Position numbers and translations under genes: made by a program. From contig CAWUEY030000001.1 of the NCBI GenBank assembly GCA_963921245.4, forward strand, positions 992,001 through 1,056,000: DNA of 64,000 nucleotides, in the 5' to 3' direction. This DNA comes from JABJGO01 sp963921245 (GTDB lineage Bacteria; Pseudomonadota; Alphaproteobacteria; Rhodospirillales; Casp-alpha2). Positions 1 through 8,535 of the stretch are shown piece after piece (positions within the stretch are counted from its first letter, which is position 1; every line of letters starts with the position of its first letter). The notes beneath the pieces are model-generated. The model had not been told where the DNA came from, made no database searches, and worked only from the letters and a program-made list of their open reading frames with translations.

Positions 1-218
1 TTTTCCGTCAACGCCCGCGCCCGCCAGAACGCCATGTCGACGGAACCAAGGGGGGAACCCCTATGCCCGGTAACGTATCCCGCCGTATTCAGACCAGCCA
101 GAAGGTCACGTCTACGCTGAACAAGGGCTAGGCGGACAATGGCTTGGGTGCCAGTCAAAAACACACGGCCTTCGTCTTTGAGGTACTTGTCGGTGAGCGA
201 AACCGGATTGATCAACAT
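1..218 (-). CDS. Indolepyruvate ferredoxin oxidoreductase, N-terminal fragment
   Basis: Reading the minus strand from an ATG at 218 gives 72 uninterrupted residues that run off the left edge. Two stretches, GRVFLTGTQAIVRL and GLNTAGYVTGHRGSPLG, match the N-terminus of the fused alphaproteobacterial indolepyruvate ferredoxin oxidoreductase (IorA+IorB type, usually over 1100 residues). The second stretch opens the thiamine-pyrophosphate-binding domain. The family decarboxylates aryl pyruvates made by transamination of aromatic amino acids to aryl-acetyl-CoA, passing electrons to ferredoxin. Only about 6% of the gene is in the window, so cofactor and cluster motifs cannot be checked. It lies just downstream of kbl-tdh on the same strand, which fits an amino-acid degradation neighbourhood, but the roughly 195-base gap makes co-transcription uncertain. 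Confidence 0.8.
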   Translation of the reverse strand, partial: MLINPVSLTDKYLKDEGRVFLTGTQAIVRLALVQRRRDLLAGLNTAGYVTGHRGSPLGSVDMAFWRARALTE

Positions 219-413
219 CCCTAGAGAATATCATTACCGCCGGTCAATGGCATCCCGAATTGTTATGCCGCCGCGCCGCCAAAAAGCTTCGGGAATGCTG
301 CTTCCTACCCCCGGAAGTAGCTGGCACCAAAACAGACTGTGGTTGATGACGAATGCCTGATCATGGTCTGGACATACCCGATCCGCGGCCTGTGGCCAGG
401 GTTTATTGGTGAC

Positions 414-1451
414 TTAGGCGGCCTTGCCAGTCCAATTGAGGATGACCTTGCCTGATTGGCCGGAACACATGATGTCAAAGCCCTGCTGAAAATCGTCTAT
501 GTGAAAATGGTGGGTGATGACCGGAGAGATATCCAGCCCGGACTGCACCATGGCCGCCATTTTGTACCAGGTTTCAAACATTTCCCGTCCGTAAATGCCT
601 TTGAGTTGCAGGCCTTTGAACACGACTTCCGTCCAGTCGATGGCCGCCTTATCCGGCAGGATACCCAACAGCGCAATTCGTCCGCCGTGGTTCATTGTAT
701 CCAGCATGGAACCAAAAGCCTGGGGGTTGCCGGACATCTCCAGACCCACGTCGAAACCTTCCATCATTCCAAGATCATCCATGACATCGTTCAACGAGGT
801 TTTGGTGATGTTCACCGCCCGGGTTGCGCCCATGGATGCGGCTAGATCGAGACGATAATCATTGATATCGGTAATCACCACATGCCGCGCGCCCACGTGT
901 TTGGCAATGGCGACGGCCATGATGCCGATGGGGCCAGCCCCGGTAATCAGCACGTCCTCACCAACCAGATCGTAGGCCAGCGTGGTATGTGCAGCATTGC
1001 CGAACGGATCGAGAATAGAGGCGAGATCGGACGAGACATCGTCGGGGAGTTTGAAAACATTGGCGGCGGGGATAACCAGATATTCGGCAAAACTGCCGGG
1101 ACGGTTTACCCCGACCCCCACGGTGTTACGGCACAGGTGGCGTTTGCCGGCCCGACAGTTCCGGCAATAACCGCAGGTAATATGACCTTCGCCGGAGACC
1201 CTGTCTCCGATACCAAGCCCTTTGACTTCGGACCCCATATCCACCACCTCTCCCATGAACTCGTGCCCCACGGTCATGGGTGTCGGGATGGTCGCCTGCG
1301 CCCATGCGTCCCAGTTGTAGATGTGCACATCGGTCCCACAGATGGCGGTTTTATGGACTAGGATTTTGACATCGTTGTGACCCATGTCGGGTTCAGCAAC
1401 GTTTTCCATCCAGATACCGGTTTCCCGTTTGGCTTTGACGAGGGCTTTCAT
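414..1451 (-). CDS. tdh: L-threonine 3-dehydrogenase
   Basis: This enzyme oxidises L-threonine to 2-amino-3-ketobutyrate with NAD+ and is a cytosolic zinc-dependent medium-chain dehydrogenase. The 345 residues are close to the E. coli enzyme (341). The catalytic zinc ligands Cys38, His63 and Glu64 (ICGTD and VGHEFMGE) and the structural zinc cysteines 93, 96, 99 and 107 (CGYCRNCRAGKRHLC) fall at the same positions as in E. coli Tdh. A Rossmann motif GAGPIG follows around residues 171-176. The ATG overlaps the kbl stop by 4 bases (ATGA), so the two are translationally coupled and the substrate pathway is complete: Tdh makes the ketoacid that Kbl cleaves. Confidence 0.97.
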   Translation of the reverse strand: MKALVKAKRETGIWMENVAEPDMGHNDVKILVHKTAICGTDVHIYNWDAWAQATIPTPMTVGHEFMGEVVDMGSEVKGLGIGDRVSGEGHITCGYCRNCRAGKRHLCRNTVGVGVNRPGSFAEYLVIPAANVFKLPDDVSSDLASILDPFGNAAHTTLAYDLVGEDVLITGAGPIGIMAVAIAKHVGARHVVITDINDYRLDLAASMGATRAVNITKTSLNDVMDDLGMMEGFDVGLEMSGNPQAFGSMLDTMNHGGRIALLGILPDKAAIDWTEVVFKGLQLKGIYGREMFETWYKMAAMVQSGLDISPVITHHFHIDDFQQGFDIMCSGQSGKVILNWTGKAA

Positions 1452-2677
1452 AGGTTACCTGCTTTATCCCTGATAACACCCAATTCCCGGCCCACGGCCC
1501 CAAAAGCTTCGATGGCTTTTTCAATTTGCTCAGGCGCGTGAGCGGCGGACATCTGGGTGCGAATGCGCGCTTCGCCTTGCGGAACCACCGGAAAGGAAAA
1601 ACCGATTACATAGATACCGAAATTGAGCATGCGTGACGCCATGTCGGCCGCAAGTTTTGCATCGCCCAGCATAACCGGAATGATCGGGTGTTCCCCGGGT
1701 ACAAGATCGAAACCCAAATCGGTCATCCCGGTGCGAAACTGTCGGGCATTTGCATGGAGTTTGTTACGAAGATCATCACCGTTTTCCAACATCTCAAGAA
1801 TGTGGAGTGAGGTTGCCGCAATGGATGGTGCCAGGGAATTGGAAAACAGGTAGGGACGGGACCGCTGACGGAGCCATGCAACGATCGGCCCTCTTGCCGA
1901 TGTGTATCCTCCGAGCGCCCCACCGAGCGCCTTCCCCAGAGTACCTGTATAGATGTCAACACGGTCTGCAACACCGGCATGTTCCGGTGTCCCCCGCCCG
2001 CCCGGACCCATAAAGCCGACGGCATGACTGTCATCAACCATAACCATTGCGTCATACCTGTCGGCGAGATCGCATATCCCGGCAAGGTTTGCTATAATCC
2101 CGTCCATAGAAAACACACCGTCTGTGGCGATGAGCCGAAAGCGGCAATCCTGTGCCTCTTGCAGGCAACGCTCCAGGTCATCCATATCATTATTGCTGTA
2201 CCTGAATCGTTTGGCCTTACATAGGCGGACACCATCGATGATGCTGGCGTGATTGAGGGCATCGGAGATAATCGCGTCCTCGTCATCCAGCAGGGTTTCG
2301 AATAGGCCGGCATTTGCATCGAAACAGGAGGCATAGAGAATGGTGTCTTCTGTTCCTAAAAATCTGGATAACCGGGTTTCCAACTCTTTGTGTACGTTTT
2401 GCGTTCCGCAGATGAAACGGACTGACGCCATCCCGTAGCCATGCGTATCCAGAGCGGATTTCGCCGCCTCGACGACAGCAGGGTGATCGGCGAGACCAAG
2501 GTAGTTGTTGGCGCAGAAATTGATCACGCTTTCGGTGCTTTGGCCGCTGTCTTGAGCGTGATCAACCTCGACGCTGGATCCTTGCGGTGAGACGATAACG
2601 CGTTCGACCTTATAAAGACCGGCGCTTTTTACATCCGCAAGTTCGGCGTTAAGATGGTTCAAAAAAGCCTGTGTCAT
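1448..2677 (-). CDS. kbl: Glycine C-acetyltransferase (2-amino-3-ketobutyrate CoA ligase)
   Basis: Kbl cleaves 2-amino-3-ketobutyrate with CoA to glycine and acetyl-CoA, the second step of threonine degradation after Tdh. It is a pyridoxal-phosphate enzyme of the alpha-oxoamine synthase family. The protein from the ATG at 2677 has 409 residues (E. coli 398), with the PLP lysine at about 249 in TGTLGKALGG and the family signatures VINFCANNYLGL and SDALNHASIIDG. An ATG further upstream would add 44 residues with no counterpart in the family, so the start at 2677 (MTQAFLNHL) is preferred. It is first in a two-gene operon with tdh, as in E. coli. Confidence 0.96.
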   Translation of the reverse strand: MTQAFLNHLNAELADVKSAGLYKVERVIVSPQGSSVEVDHAQDSGQSTESVINFCANNYLGLADHPAVVEAAKSALDTHGYGMASVRFICGTQNVHKELETRLSRFLGTEDTILYASCFDANAGLFETLLDDEDAIISDALNHASIIDGVRLCKAKRFRYSNNDMDDLERCLQEAQDCRFRLIATDGVFSMDGIIANLAGICDLADRYDAMVMVDDSHAVGFMGPGGRGTPEHAGVADRVDIYTGTLGKALGGALGGYTSARGPIVAWLRQRSRPYLFSNSLAPSIAATSLHILEMLENGDDLRNKLHANARQFRTGMTDLGFDLVPGEHPIIPVMLGDAKLAADMASRMLNFGIYVIGFSFPVVPQGEARIRTQMSAAHAPEQIEKAIEAFGAVGRELGVIRDKAGNL

Positions 2678-2907
2678 AGGTGTTTCATGCGCCCATTGCC
2701 AACTGATGTCAATTGAGCAAGTGAACGCATAAACAAAAAAAGATTGGCATACGATAAGCGTTGACGTGAAATTCGGTCCGGCGGATCGGTTCACCCTGGC
2801 GACACCCAAAGAAACCTTCGCCTTCTCGCATCACACGTAAACGCCGTTATACCGGCCGCCCTCAATGTCAGATGGAGTCTCATAGGTTTGCGCCCCGAAG
2901 CTTACAC

Positions 2908-2927
2908 ACCGGGGTTTGCGCCCCGGT
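2908..2927 (+). terminator. GC-rich hairpin followed by T-tract
   Basis: Seven-base arms ACCGGGG and CCCCGGT flank the loop TTTGCG, and TTTT follows on the plus strand. On the minus strand, the direction of both neighbouring genes, an A-tract comes before the stem and no T-tract follows. It may still act after the thioesterase gene, but its best orientation is plus. The loop and right arm also repeat a nearby stretch (TTTGCGCCCC at 2887-2896 and again at 2915-2924). Confidence 0.4.
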
Positions 2928-2958
2928 TTTCCTAAAGTCGTTGAAATTTGGAGGGTGA

Positions 2959-3411
2959 TTACTTCTGCAGGCTGACCCGGCGCCCTGCCCAGTCCGGCAG
3001 CGTCGGCATTTCCGCCGCTTTAAGTGCTGTTTGAACGCTACCCGGCATGTGGGCCGTTCGCCCGGCTCGAGAGTCGTAATGAAGCATCATGAATTCAACG
3101 GTTGCGCGCTCTTTCCCGTCAGCCTCCATGCTGTGTGCCACGTGGATGCGTTTTTCGTCCGATCCAAACACCATGGACTTGATTTCAAGCATGGCCGGAA
3201 AACGAACCTCGGCGACATATCGAAGATGGGTTTCCAGGGTATAGACCGCGCAGCCCGTTGCATCAAAATAATCGGTTCCGATACCGAAATGGTCCTGAAA
3301 CGGCCAGGCGGCGTTGCTAAAGGCAACAAGGTAGTAGGCCTCGTTCATATGACCATAGGCGTCAAGCCAGGATTCCTGAACAGGTTCAGTATGCAGCGAA
3401 AGAACCGTCAT
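2959..3411 (-). CDS. Hotdog-fold acyl-CoA thioesterase
   Basis: A 150-residue protein of the 4-hydroxybenzoyl-CoA thioesterase (4HBT) type, expected to hydrolyse an acyl-CoA in the cytosol. Visible marks are the N-terminal ESWLDAYGHMNEAYY, which carries the family's catalytic Asp and the start of the long hotdog helix, then YTLETHLRYVAEVRF and VEFMMLHYD beta strands. The length is normal for a single hotdog domain. It lies 11 bases downstream of the DUF2849 gene on the same strand, so the two are probably co-transcribed. Similar proteins are found near carnitine or betaine catabolism genes, but no such genes are seen here, so the substrate is unknown. Confidence 0.8.
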   Translation of the reverse strand: MTVLSLHTEPVQESWLDAYGHMNEAYYLVAFSNAAWPFQDHFGIGTDYFDATGCAVYTLETHLRYVAEVRFPAMLEIKSMVFGSDEKRIHVAHSMEADGKERATVEFMMLHYDSRAGRTAHMPGSVQTALKAAEMPTLPDWAGRRVSLQK

Positions 3412-3422
3412 GCCCGTGCCCC

Positions 3423-3749
3423 TTAAATTGAATAATCCGGGTTGTTGGATGGCAGACTGTCGGGTCCAAAAGCCACGGTGGGTCCCTCAGAACGGATCTT
3501 CTCTTTTGTGCCTAGAGGGATATTTTTCCCCGTAATTTCAATGGCATAGGGTCCAACAACCAGATTGCTCGCCACGCCCGCCTCGGCAAGTGCTATGGCG
3601 TTGCCTCGATCGACTGTTGCGAAGGTGGATGCGGCGGCGATGTCCGTTGTCCAGCAGGTTTCGTCATCACCTCTGATCATATAAACCACGTCACCTTCGA
3701 GCAATCTGCTGGCGGTGATAACATAGTAGGTTTCCTGGCTGTCTACCAT
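3423..3749 (-). CDS. DUF2849 family protein
   Basis: A small cytosolic protein of 108 residues from the ATG at 3749. It has the DUF2849 pattern: an N-terminal YYVITASRLLEGDVVYM strand-turn unit, CWTTDIAAASTFATV, and VVGPYAIEI. A GGAG about 10 bases before this ATG supports the start; the longer reading from 3890 adds 47 residues that look unlike the family. The function is not known. Family members often sit beside assimilatory sulfite reductase genes in alphaproteobacteria, but here the only partner is the thioesterase gene 11 bases downstream. Confidence 0.65.
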   Translation of the reverse strand: MVDSQETYYVITASRLLEGDVVYMIRGDDETCWTTDIAAASTFATVDRGNAIALAEAGVASNLVVGPYAIEITGKNIPLGTKEKIRSEGPTVAFGPDSLPSNNPDYSI

Positions 3750-3929
3750 AACGGGGGGTCTCCATTGACGATGTTTGGTGAAACAATCCCGCCTTAAATC
3801 TCGCAAAAACGTTGTAATGATGCCCGGTTGGGCTTGCAAGGCGTAAAGGCGGTTTATTCCGTTCTTCACCGCCCTTTTGCACATGGTCACAGGCTAGCTT
3901 AGGTTCAGGAATGCGTTACAGTATGGGCC

Positions 3930-5135
3930 ATGACCACAGTTATTCCGAATGAGATCGCGCGGCGGTTGTTTCTGAGCCGACAGGGCTTGTGCGACAATCC
4001 CGGGCACGCCCAGGGCCCGGACGACCTTCTGGCTCTGATTGAGCGTCTGGGTTTCGTACAGATCGATAGCATCAAGACTGTCGAACGGGCGCACCACATG
4101 ATTCTTTTTTCAAGGAATCAAACATATAAGAAAAAACACCTCGTTTCCTTGTTGGAAAATAAACGCGGGCTGTTCGAGCATTGGACCCACGATGCTTCGA
4201 TTATTCCCATGACGTTTTTTCCCTATTGGCGGCACCGGTTTCAGAGAAAGCACGATGACCTTCTGACACGTTGGAAAAAATGGCACAAAGACGGTTTTGA
4301 GAATCAGTTGGACCCCGTCCATACATGTGTCGAACAATCGGGCCCGCTCATGGCCCGGGATTTCAGGAAACCCAGAGATAGGCGGGTGGAATCAGGCGGC
4401 GGCTGGTGGGCGTGGCATCCGTCAAAAACGGCGCTGGAGTTTCTGTGGCATACGGGCCGCTTGTCGGTGTGTCGCCGGGAGGGTTTTCAAAAGGTTTATG
4501 ATCTGTCGGAACGGGTCGTTCCGGCGGAAATCTATGAACAGAAGGTCAGTTCGAGGGATTTTCTCGACTGGACCTGTTCGGCGGCCCTTGATCGGCTGGC
4601 TTTCGCGACATCCGGTGAATTGGCGGCATTCTGGGATTTGGTCTCGCTGGCTGAAGCAAAAGAGTGGTGTGAACAGCAGAAAAACACGCTCATTGAAGTC
4701 TCCATAGAGACGGCAAACGGAACCCCGCCCTACAAGGTTTTTGCCAGACCGAGCGTGCTCTCAGAGATTGACGGATTACCGTCCGCACCAAAACGCGTGC
4801 GCATACTCAGCCCCTTTGACCCTGTGCTGCGTGATAGAAAGCGTGCTTGTAGGCTTTTCAACTTTGACTATCGTATCGAAGTGTTCGTTCCGAAGGCTAA
4901 GAGGGCATACGGCTATTACGTCTTCCCGGTGCTGCAGGGAGATACGTTGATCGGCCGGATAGATATGAAATGTTTCCGTGATGACGGGGATTTACGTGTC
5001 CGGGCTTTTTGGCCTGAACCCGGGGTCCGATTTGGGAAGCTGCGCCGCCGGGAACTGGAGAGGGAATTGGAGCGCGTTCGATGGTTTTCCGGTGTTGATC
5101 GCTTGTCCTTTGAAGAGGGCTGGATAAGAATTTAG
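3930..5135 (+). CDS. AlkX/YcaQ-type winged-helix DNA glycosylase
   Basis: A 401-residue member of the HTH_42 family (COG3214, formerly DUF1006), which includes E. coli YcaQ/AlkX and Streptomyces AlkZ. Characterised members unhook DNA interstrand crosslinks or excise bulky alkylated bases. The N-terminal catalytic motif is visible as VQID (residues 43-46), the Q-hydrophobic-D form used by the YcaQ branch rather than the QxQ of AlkZ. The HWTHDASIIP segment typical of the family follows. The length fits a full protein with its tandem winged-helix domains. It stands alone, divergent from the DUF2849/thioesterase pair, with no repair genes nearby. Activity on crosslinks is inferred from the family. 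Confidence 0.85.
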   Translation: MTTVIPNEIARRLFLSRQGLCDNPGHAQGPDDLLALIERLGFVQIDSIKTVERAHHMILFSRNQTYKKKHLVSLLENKRGLFEHWTHDASIIPMTFFPYWRHRFQRKHDDLLTRWKKWHKDGFENQLDPVHTCVEQSGPLMARDFRKPRDRRVESGGGWWAWHPSKTALEFLWHTGRLSVCRREGFQKVYDLSERVVPAEIYEQKVSSRDFLDWTCSAALDRLAFATSGELAAFWDLVSLAEAKEWCEQQKNTLIEVSIETANGTPPYKVFARPSVLSEIDGLPSAPKRVRILSPFDPVLRDRKRACRLFNFDYRIEVFVPKAKRAYGYYVFPVLQGDTLIGRIDMKCFRDDGDLRVRAFWPEPGVRFGKLRRRELERELERVRWFSGVDRLSFEEGWIRI

Positions 5136-5340
5136 CCCTAATATCCGGTGATCCGGGGCAAGCGCCTATATCCTGATGTTCCCGGTCTCTAGGGCCCGCT
5201 GTTTCGGGCATGGTTCGCGCCCTTTGTGCGAAGGATGCCGCGCGCCGAATGTAATCGATACAAGGTCGGGGGCTGGTCACAAAACCAGTGATGGGCAGGT
5301 TATCGAAGGATGAGAAACCACCCGTTACCTAAGCACGGTT

Positions 5341-6111
5341 TTAAAATTCGTCCTTCAAGCGCCGGGTTTTGGCAAACACACTAACCGGATCGCCGCCTAG
5401 AAGCCCTATATTGCGCTGCAAATCATCGCTCTCAACCCTCAGAAAGGGGTTTGTTGCCCATTCCTCCTCTAAAGTCGAGGGTACCGTTGGTATGTTATCC
5501 TGGCGTTTCCGGTCTACGTCGTGCATTCGTTGAACGAGGGCTTCATTTTCCGGCTCCACGGACAGGGCGAACCGTCCATTCGCCTGAGTATACTCGTGGG
5601 CGCAGTAGACTTTGGTCTCACCCGGTAGAGAGTTCAGCTTCGATAGCGACGACCACATCTGTTCCGGTGTGCCCTCAAACAATCGACCGCATCCCATGGC
5701 GAAGAGTGTATCACCGCAAAACAGGGTATCGGACTCCTCAAACCAATAGGCAATGTGACCGCGTGTATGACCCGGTACATCGAACACATGGGCCTTGGCA
5801 TTGCCCAGCATGTAGGTGTCGTCATCACCGACTTCGATATCGATACCGGGAATTCGATCACGGTCGTTTCTGGGGCCGACGATTGTACAGCCCGTTGCTT
5901 CCTTGATCTCAAGATTACCGCCGGTATGGTCCGCGTGATGGTGGGTATTCAGAATGTGGGTGATCGACCAGCCCTTCTGGTTCGCCGCGTCCATGACCGG
6001 ATCCACGACAGCGGGATCAATGATCGCGGTCTGTGCCGATGAAGGGTCATGAGCCAGATAAACGTAGTTATCTGACAGGACGGGTACCTGGAAAACTTCG
6101 AGCCTTGACAT
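5341..6111 (-). CDS. gloB: Hydroxyacylglutathione hydrolase (glyoxalase II)
   Basis: GloB hydrolyses S-lactoylglutathione to D-lactate and glutathione, the second step of methylglyoxal detoxification. The 256 residues (E. coli 251) hold the metallo-beta-lactamase metal site THHHADH at 56-62 (His57, His59, Asp61, His62), then VPGHTRGHIAYW and the later VYCAHEYT and CGDTLF segments of the binuclear centre. The ATG at 6111 is chosen because AGGGAGG lies about 10 bases upstream; the longer reading from 6198 adds 29 residues with no family match. It is monocistronic as far as can be seen. Confidence 0.95.
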   Translation of the reverse strand: MSRLEVFQVPVLSDNYVYLAHDPSSAQTAIIDPAVVDPVMDAANQKGWSITHILNTHHHADHTGGNLEIKEATGCTIVGPRNDRDRIPGIDIEVGDDDTYMLGNAKAHVFDVPGHTRGHIAYWFEESDTLFCGDTLFAMGCGRLFEGTPEQMWSSLSKLNSLPGETKVYCAHEYTQANGRFALSVEPENEALVQRMHDVDRKRQDNIPTVPSTLEEEWATNPFLRVESDDLQRNIGLLGGDPVSVFAKTRRLKDEF

Positions 6112-6828
6112 TATCGATCGGCCTCCCTGGTAGAGCGTGACGGTGGTGCACCCATCATCACCCGCAGGCTGAGAATTGCAATAACCGTTCGTGATCAATG
6201 GGAAATTTTTTTTCAGGCCTGCCCCGGATCACTGGAATTTGGTGTTATCTGGGTATCCTCCGCAAGAGCCGTCTCGGCGCCGACAAACAGGATCGCTTGA
6301 TCAAGTATCTCATATGAAACAAGGGGGTAAACGCCCCTTGAGGCCGCTATCCGGGTCATACCTGAAAAAAAAGTTTATAACGGGGGTTGACATTAAGGAA
6401 ATAATGCCTATATTATCATCATCGTTATTTTGTATTGTGAATCGTAAACAATAGATATTGCGCCGCAATGCCGATGGCGCGAAGGCCCGTCGGGACATGG
6501 ACGGTACTTTGCTGACCCTGACAGTGCCTGATTTTTGTACAGAATTGGCGATGGAAAAAGAAAAACGTCAACAAAAGTAAACAAGTGTAAACATTTTGCC
6601 CCCGCGCAAACACCTTCACCCCCCTTGTCTGCAGGCGTGATTTACGGGGTCTCGCCCGCGAACGGCGGGCCGGGTTTTACGAATTTGTCCATGATACGCT
6701 GGAGGATCGAGCTTTTACGGATAAGTGGCGGCATTGATTACATGCCCGGAAAATCGTAGCTGATGCGTTTGGCGATTGATCCCGAAAGAGGATCATGGTC
6801 CGATTGTTAACGACGAAGCAGGATAGAT
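6112..6828. other. 717-base intergenic region with promoter-like element and hairpin
   Basis: No convincing protein gene lies here. Reading frames of 60 to 90 residues on both strands lack a ribosome binding site and any recognisable family. The centre (about 6360-6450) is clearly AT-rich compared with its flanks and contains the promoter at 6387-6414. A hairpin GCCCGC-GAACG-GCGGGC lies at about 6657-6673, followed by CGGGTTTTA. Promoter and hairpin could bound a plus-strand RNA of about 250 nucleotides, or a long leader for eipB. A tandem GTAAACA (TAAACAAGTGTAAAC near 6577-6592) is also present. Confidence 0.45.
6387..6414 (+). promoter_or_regulatory. Sigma70-type promoter
   Basis: A perfect -35 hexamer TTGACA (6387-6392) is followed after 16 bases by TATATT (6409-6414) in an AT-rich stretch. 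It is among the best consensus matches in the window, yet the first gene downstream (eipB) starts over 400 bases away. Confidence 0.55.
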
Positions 6829-7668
6829 ATGATCAGGACTTTTAAGATGCACGGGTTCAAAGCCGATTGGGTCGTTATCGCCATATGCGTCCTCTGGACA
6901 CTGTTTTCTGGCGGCGGTGATTTAAGGGCAGATGACCAACCGGGATTGGTTTCTCATCGGGCGTTATACGAAGCGTCCCTGCCCGCAGGTTCTTCGGATG
7001 GTCTCATTGCCGATATAACCGGTACGGTCGCAATGTCGTTTGAGAGAACCTGCGAGGGCTGGATTGCGACGCAGGACTTTCGGGCCAGATATGGGGCGGC
7101 GGAAGGGGTTATAAGCGAGCACAATAGCCTATTCACCAGTTGGGAATCCCTTGATGGCCAGGATTACAGATTTGCCTTCCGCTCGACCACAGATGGTGCG
7201 ACAACGTTGTTTCGGGGCAGGGCGTCATTGGTCCGTGGTCTTGCCGAATACCAGTTACCGGAGCCTGCACAGGTTGACTTACCTCAAGATACCCTGTTTC
7301 CCATCGCACATCATATCTGGTTAATGGGGGAGATCAGAGCGGGCAAAAGAGTGCAATCGCGCCCGGTGTTTAGCGGTTCCGATGATATTGATCCTTTGCT
7401 GGTGGCGTCTTTTGTGGGCAATAAACGCTCCATGGATCGGGAAAACGCCGGGAATTTGCCAAATTCGCCATTACTTACCCCGGTTGGCTGGCCTGTGACA
7501 CTGTCCTATCACGACCCCGCGGATCAGGCGGGCAGCCCGCTTTTCGAGGTTCATATGTTCCTGTTGGAAAACGGTATTTCTCCCCGGATCGTTCTGTCGT
7601 GGGGAGATTTGTCCACGCAGCTAATGCTGAAGGCGATTACCGGCCTGCCAGCGGTTGAATGCCCCTGA
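6829..7668 (+). CDS. eipB: EipB-like cell envelope integrity protein (DUF1849)
   Basis: A 279-residue exported protein of the DUF1849/EipB family, known in Brucella as a periplasmic beta-spiral protein needed for envelope integrity. Residues about 13-33 form a signal peptide ending before ADDQPG. The two family cysteines, believed to form a disulfide, are present: Cys75 in ERTCEGW and Cys278 two residues from the end (AVECP). The family strand DYRFAFRSTTDG is also visible. The ATG at 6829 follows AGGA with good spacing. The tandem PDZ gene follows in the same direction after 83 bases, and a periplasmic oxidoreductase that could form the disulfide is encoded nearby at 8536-9330. Assignment is by family pattern. 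Confidence 0.85.
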   Translation: MIRTFKMHGFKADWVVIAICVLWTLFSGGGDLRADDQPGLVSHRALYEASLPAGSSDGLIADITGTVAMSFERTCEGWIATQDFRARYGAAEGVISEHNSLFTSWESLDGQDYRFAFRSTTDGATTLFRGRASLVRGLAEYQLPEPAQVDLPQDTLFPIAHHIWLMGEIRAGKRVQSRPVFSGSDDIDPLLVASFVGNKRSMDRENAGNLPNSPLLTPVGWPVTLSYHDPADQAGSPLFEVHMFLLENGISPRIVLSWGDLSTQLMLKAITGLPAVECP

Positions 7669-7751
7669 AAAAGCCAGGTGTCGGCCGTTATTCCGAGATG
7701 GTGATGACAGGCGGCGTTATCTGTTTTACCCTAAGGATTTGAGACCGTAGA

Positions 7752-8471
7752 ATGACACCCAGTATGCAGCGAATAATACGAAAACTGGCCTGTGGAGTCC
7801 TGATCATACTCGTTTCTCTGGGTGCAGGGATAGTTAGTGTTCAGGCCGCCGACAAGCCTTACATTGGTATGCAACTTCAAGAGCTTCCGCCGGAGGCCAT
7901 CGTTGCATTGGGATTACGGGGCGAAAAATTTGTCATGGTCCGCGATGTCGGTCGGAATACGCCTGCTGGCCTGGCCGGTATTCGGCCTGGTGACCTTGTT
8001 TTATCGTTTGCGGGTTCAGATGTTTCGTCGCTTTCGGGCCTCGTGCGCCTGATGGGTGATGTAGAACCGGGTGATGCGGTTGATGTTACGCTGCGCCGCG
8101 CCGGCGATACTATTGAAACGACTATTCATACCACGCTGTGGCCGGAATCACAGTCTCTGCAAAAGGCCGCCGTGGGACAGGTTCCGGCAATCGGTGTGAC
8201 CCTGGTCGGACTGACCAGGGAGATTCGCGGGCAGTTTGGAATCCGCTGGGATGCGCAAGGCCTGCTGGTCTCTCTTGTTGACCCTTCCAAGGGTGTCTCC
8301 GAGATCATTCAGCGTGGCGACGTGATCGTTCAGGTCAATCAGCGTGATGTCTGGCTACCGCAACAGGTCATAGAGATTTATGCAGAGGCCAAAGCCGCCG
8401 GTCAGCGGCAAATCCTTGTGCTGCTTGAGCGTTCCGATAGCAACGCCATGATTATGCTTCCGGTGAAATAA
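7752..8471 (+). CDS. Exported tandem PDZ-domain protein without protease domain
   Basis: A 239-residue protein with a signal peptide (about residues 1-32, ending near VQAAD) and two PDZ domains: about 38-115 (YIGMQLQEL, NTPAGLAGIRPGDLVLSF) and about 128-225 (IGVTLVGLTREI, GVSEIIQRGDVIVQVN). It resembles the C-terminal half of HtrA/DegP proteins, but there is no trypsin-like domain and no GNSGG serine motif. It therefore probably binds peptide or protein C-termini in the periplasm rather than cutting them. It follows eipB in the same direction and may be co-transcribed. A second ATG at 7764 gives an equally good signal peptide, so the exact start is uncertain. Confidence 0.75.
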   Translation: MTPSMQRIIRKLACGVLIILVSLGAGIVSVQAADKPYIGMQLQELPPEAIVALGLRGEKFVMVRDVGRNTPAGLAGIRPGDLVLSFAGSDVSSLSGLVRLMGDVEPGDAVDVTLRRAGDTIETTIHTTLWPESQSLQKAAVGQVPAIGVTLVGLTREIRGQFGIRWDAQGLLVSLVDPSKGVSEIIQRGDVIVQVNQRDVWLPQQVIEIYAEAKAAGQRQILVLLERSDSNAMIMLPVK

Positions 8472-8535
8472 TTGTCTAAAGCAATTTGTGGGTAATTCGG
8501 ATGCAATGTCGAAACAATCCGCTTTTTGATGGGGT

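Noticed and set aside
1..60. Apparent stop in the left-edge gene suggesting a frameshift
   Set aside because: Recounting the run of six G (50-55) restores HRGSPLGSVDMAFW with no frameshift; the first reading was a counting slip.
139..360. 73-residue plus-strand frame at the left edge
   Set aside because: Overlaps the clear minus-strand indolepyruvate oxidoreductase N-terminus at 1-218.
6191..6759. Small frames in the gloB-eipB gap (64 to 87 residues, both strands)
   Set aside because: No ribosome binding sites and no family features; composition follows the AT-rich island.
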